Assembly (NCBI GenBank): GCA_003209165.1
Contig: QCSL01000023.1
Span: forward strand, 1 to 35,033
Length of the DNA stretch: 35,033 nt
Reading direction: 5' to 3'
From: Synechococcus sp. AG-670-B23
GTDB lineage: Bacteria; Cyanobacteriota; Cyanobacteriia; PCC-6307; Cyanobiaceae
The notes below the pieces were generated by a model. It was not told the origin of the DNA. It saw only the letters and a list, made by a program, of their open reading frames with translations, and ran no database searches. Positions 34,155 to 35,033 of the stretch are shown here, in pieces; within the stretch, counting starts at the first letter, position 1, and each line of letters begins with the position of its first letter. The translations under genes were made by a program, and so were the position numbers.

Positions 34155-34454
34155 ATGCATCCTCTACCAAGAGGGCTGGTTGAGCTATATGGCTTGATCG
34201 CCGTACTGGTGGTGCTCATTCCTGAGTGGTTGGCGGACGGAACCCTGAATCTGGGCCAGGCCAAAGGCCCTGCGTCACTCCCGATGCGCTCCAGAGCCTG
34301 GCGCACTCTGCCCGAACTGCGTTTGGCCGCGATGACTCTGGCCGAGCTTCGCAAGGCCGCTTCGGAACTGCGGATTTACCACTACGGATCAGCATCGCGA
34401 GACCAGCTCACCACTCGGTTGCTTAGGCGACTCAGACGCCGGGATGCACTGTGA
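34155..34454 (+). CDS. Hypothetical protein with SAP/Rho-N-like end
   Basis: 99 residues from the ATG at 34155. The frame opens earlier at a GTG at 33969, but that would overlap the small membrane gene and read as polar noise. The N-terminus is hydrophobic (LVELYGLIAVLVVLIPEWLADGTL), which may be a membrane anchor. The C-terminal half (TLAELRKAASELRIYHYGSASRDQLTTRLLRRL) resembles the helix-turn-helix fold of SAP or Rho-N domains that bind nucleic acid. This would give a membrane-tethered DNA/RNA-binding protein, a guess from pattern only. tRNA-Pro follows 14 bases later. Confidence 0.65.
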   Translation: MHPLPRGLVELYGLIAVLVVLIPEWLADGTLNLGQAKGPASLPMRSRAWRTLPELRLAAMTLAELRKAASELRIYHYGSASRDQLTTRLLRRLRRRDAL

Positions 34455-34468
34455 TAACTTAATTCTGA

Positions 34469-34542
34469 CGGGGCGTGGCGCAGCTTGGTAGCGCACCACT
34501 TTGGGGTAGTGGGGGTCGTGGGTTCAAATCCCGCCGCTCCGA
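34469..34542 (+). tRNA. tRNA-Pro (anticodon GGG)
   Basis: 74 bases that fold into a full cloverleaf. The acceptor stem is CGGGGCG with CGCTCCG (one G-T pair), the anticodon stem CCACT with AGTGG around the loop TTGGGGT, and the T-arm GTGGG-TTCAAAT-CCCGC. The loop gives anticodon GGG, reading CCC and CCU. The discriminator is A and the CCA end is not encoded. A terminator follows about 45 bases later. Confidence 0.95.
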
Positions 34543-34588
34543 TTCAACCGTCTTGTTTCCCCACCTGAACCTCAACCATTCAGGTTAT

Positions 34589-34615
34589 GAGCCGGCAGCG
34601 ATGTCGGCTCTTTTT
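34589..34615 (+). terminator. Intrinsic terminator of tRNA-Pro
   Basis: An eight-base-pair stem (34589-34596 with 34603-34610, one G-T pair) around a six-base loop, followed by five T. It stands 46 bases after the tRNA and fits as its terminator. Confidence 0.8.
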
Positions 34616-34819
34616 GATGCATTCAGCCACAGTCGGTTCAGGTCACAACAAGATGCCTGGGAGGATCTATGTGAAGCCACCCTTCATCAAGCAGTTGTCA
34701 CAACGCGCAGCTGAATGTCACCCGTGTGGTGCTGAGCGCACTGGCGATGTCCTGATGGGTGAGGCGGAGCTTGAGCCGCAAATCATCATCACAGGGCTCA
34801 CCAAATCAAAGATTGGCGT

Positions 34820-35033
34820 TCAGGGCTGAAGGCCCTCCACCGCTCTGCGGGATTTTTCGAGGATGGTTCCGCGGAGAGGCACAAAGTCCAAAGCCGCCGC
34901 CCGCTCCTGGGTGGAGTCTTCCAGCATATAGTTGAAGACCTCACGCAGAGCGTCGGCCGTCGTGCCATTGCCCTTGGCGTAGGCCAACACCCAGGTGAGG
35001 GTTGCGATGGGGTAGGCACCAGCAGCCTCGGGG
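34820..35033 (-). CDS. pstS: PstS phosphate-binding protein, C-terminal part
   Basis: The last 70 residues of a gene that runs off the right edge; the stop is at 34820-34822. The visible part has AAGAYPIATLTWVLAY followed by the conserved end of the PstS family, including LREVFNYMLEDSTQERAAALDFVPL. PstS is the periplasmic receptor of the high-affinity phosphate ABC importer. Start, signal peptide and phosphate ligands lie outside the window. Phosphate-scarce marine cyanobacteria usually have one or more copies. Confidence 0.85.
   Translation of the reverse strand, partial: PEAAGAYPIATLTWVLAYAKGNGTTADALREVFNYMLEDSTQERAAALDFVPLRGTILEKSRRAVEGLQP

Noticed and set aside
34653-34829. Possible 58-residue plus-strand ORF after the tRNA terminator
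   Set aside because: It begins after the terminator, has no motif, no ribosome-binding site and overlaps the pstS stop. Too little evidence.
34798-35019. 73-residue minus-strand frame at the right edge
   Set aside because: Out of frame with the visible PstS C-terminus, which is clearly the real coding frame.
1-35033. CRISPR array
   Set aside because: No regularly spaced repeats were seen on reading through the window.

Overview
The window looks like chromosome from a marine picocyanobacterium, most likely a marine Synechococcus. The support is gene content and order: a PAM68-family photosystem assembly protein, a secreted pentapeptide-repeat protein, a DUF1816 protein, an unsplit DnaE, and short, tightly packed core genes. 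Most of the window is GC-rich (37 of 60 bases are G or C in the line starting at 22621). No database search was possible, so all names come from recognised motifs.

Layout. 1-1240 is a gene-poor, partly AT-rich stretch with a small membrane protein, a small orphan ORF and a truncated yraN (UPF0102) remnant. 1244-4437 holds a secreted pentapeptide-repeat protein, a small hypothetical gene, rlmH, a possible glycosyltransferase, a broken 2-oxoglutarate/Fe(II) oxygenase and an unrecognised minus-strand gene. 4485-6241 is an SOS unit: a textbook cyanobacterial LexA box followed by umuD and umuC. 6251-9311 (minus) is dnaG with three small genes behind it; a DMT-type exporter follows at 9365.

The remarkable part is 10259-18669: twelve co-directional minus-strand genes that are strikingly AT-rich. 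In transcription order they are a reduced Mrp cation/proton antiporter (mrpC, D, E, F, G, an MbhD-like A fragment, and an MbhE-MrpB fusion), a K+ channel, a ComA-family phosphosulfolactate synthase, a family-3 periplasmic solute-binding protein, a divergent SDF/DAACS-type secondary carrier, and a small lipoprotein. Nearly every junction overlaps or is a few bases long. A strong sigma70-type promoter sits just before mrpC, and a second possible promoter lies before the binding protein. The AT-rich composition appears to run into the 5' part of ruvA and to stop inside the lipoprotein gene, as if the block had been exchanged by recombination in flanking genes. My inference is that the Mrp part maintains a Na+ (or H+) gradient, the channel handles K+, and the binding protein plus carrier import a small organic anion or amino acid, possibly linked to sulfonate metabolism through ComA.

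18789-20188 returns to core genes (ruvA, rpsO, PAM68-like). 20212-30237 is a long minus-strand run of housekeeping genes: trpD, carA, a STAS protein, mini-RNase III, an RNA methyltransferase with a long Arg/Gly-rich tail, a DUF1816 protein, gatA and dnaE. A terminator-like hairpin sits directly in front of trpD with no gene upstream on that strand. 30350-35033 holds an ABC exporter, small membrane and secreted proteins, msrA, tRNA-Pro(GGG) with a good terminator, and the 3' end of pstS on the minus strand running off the window.
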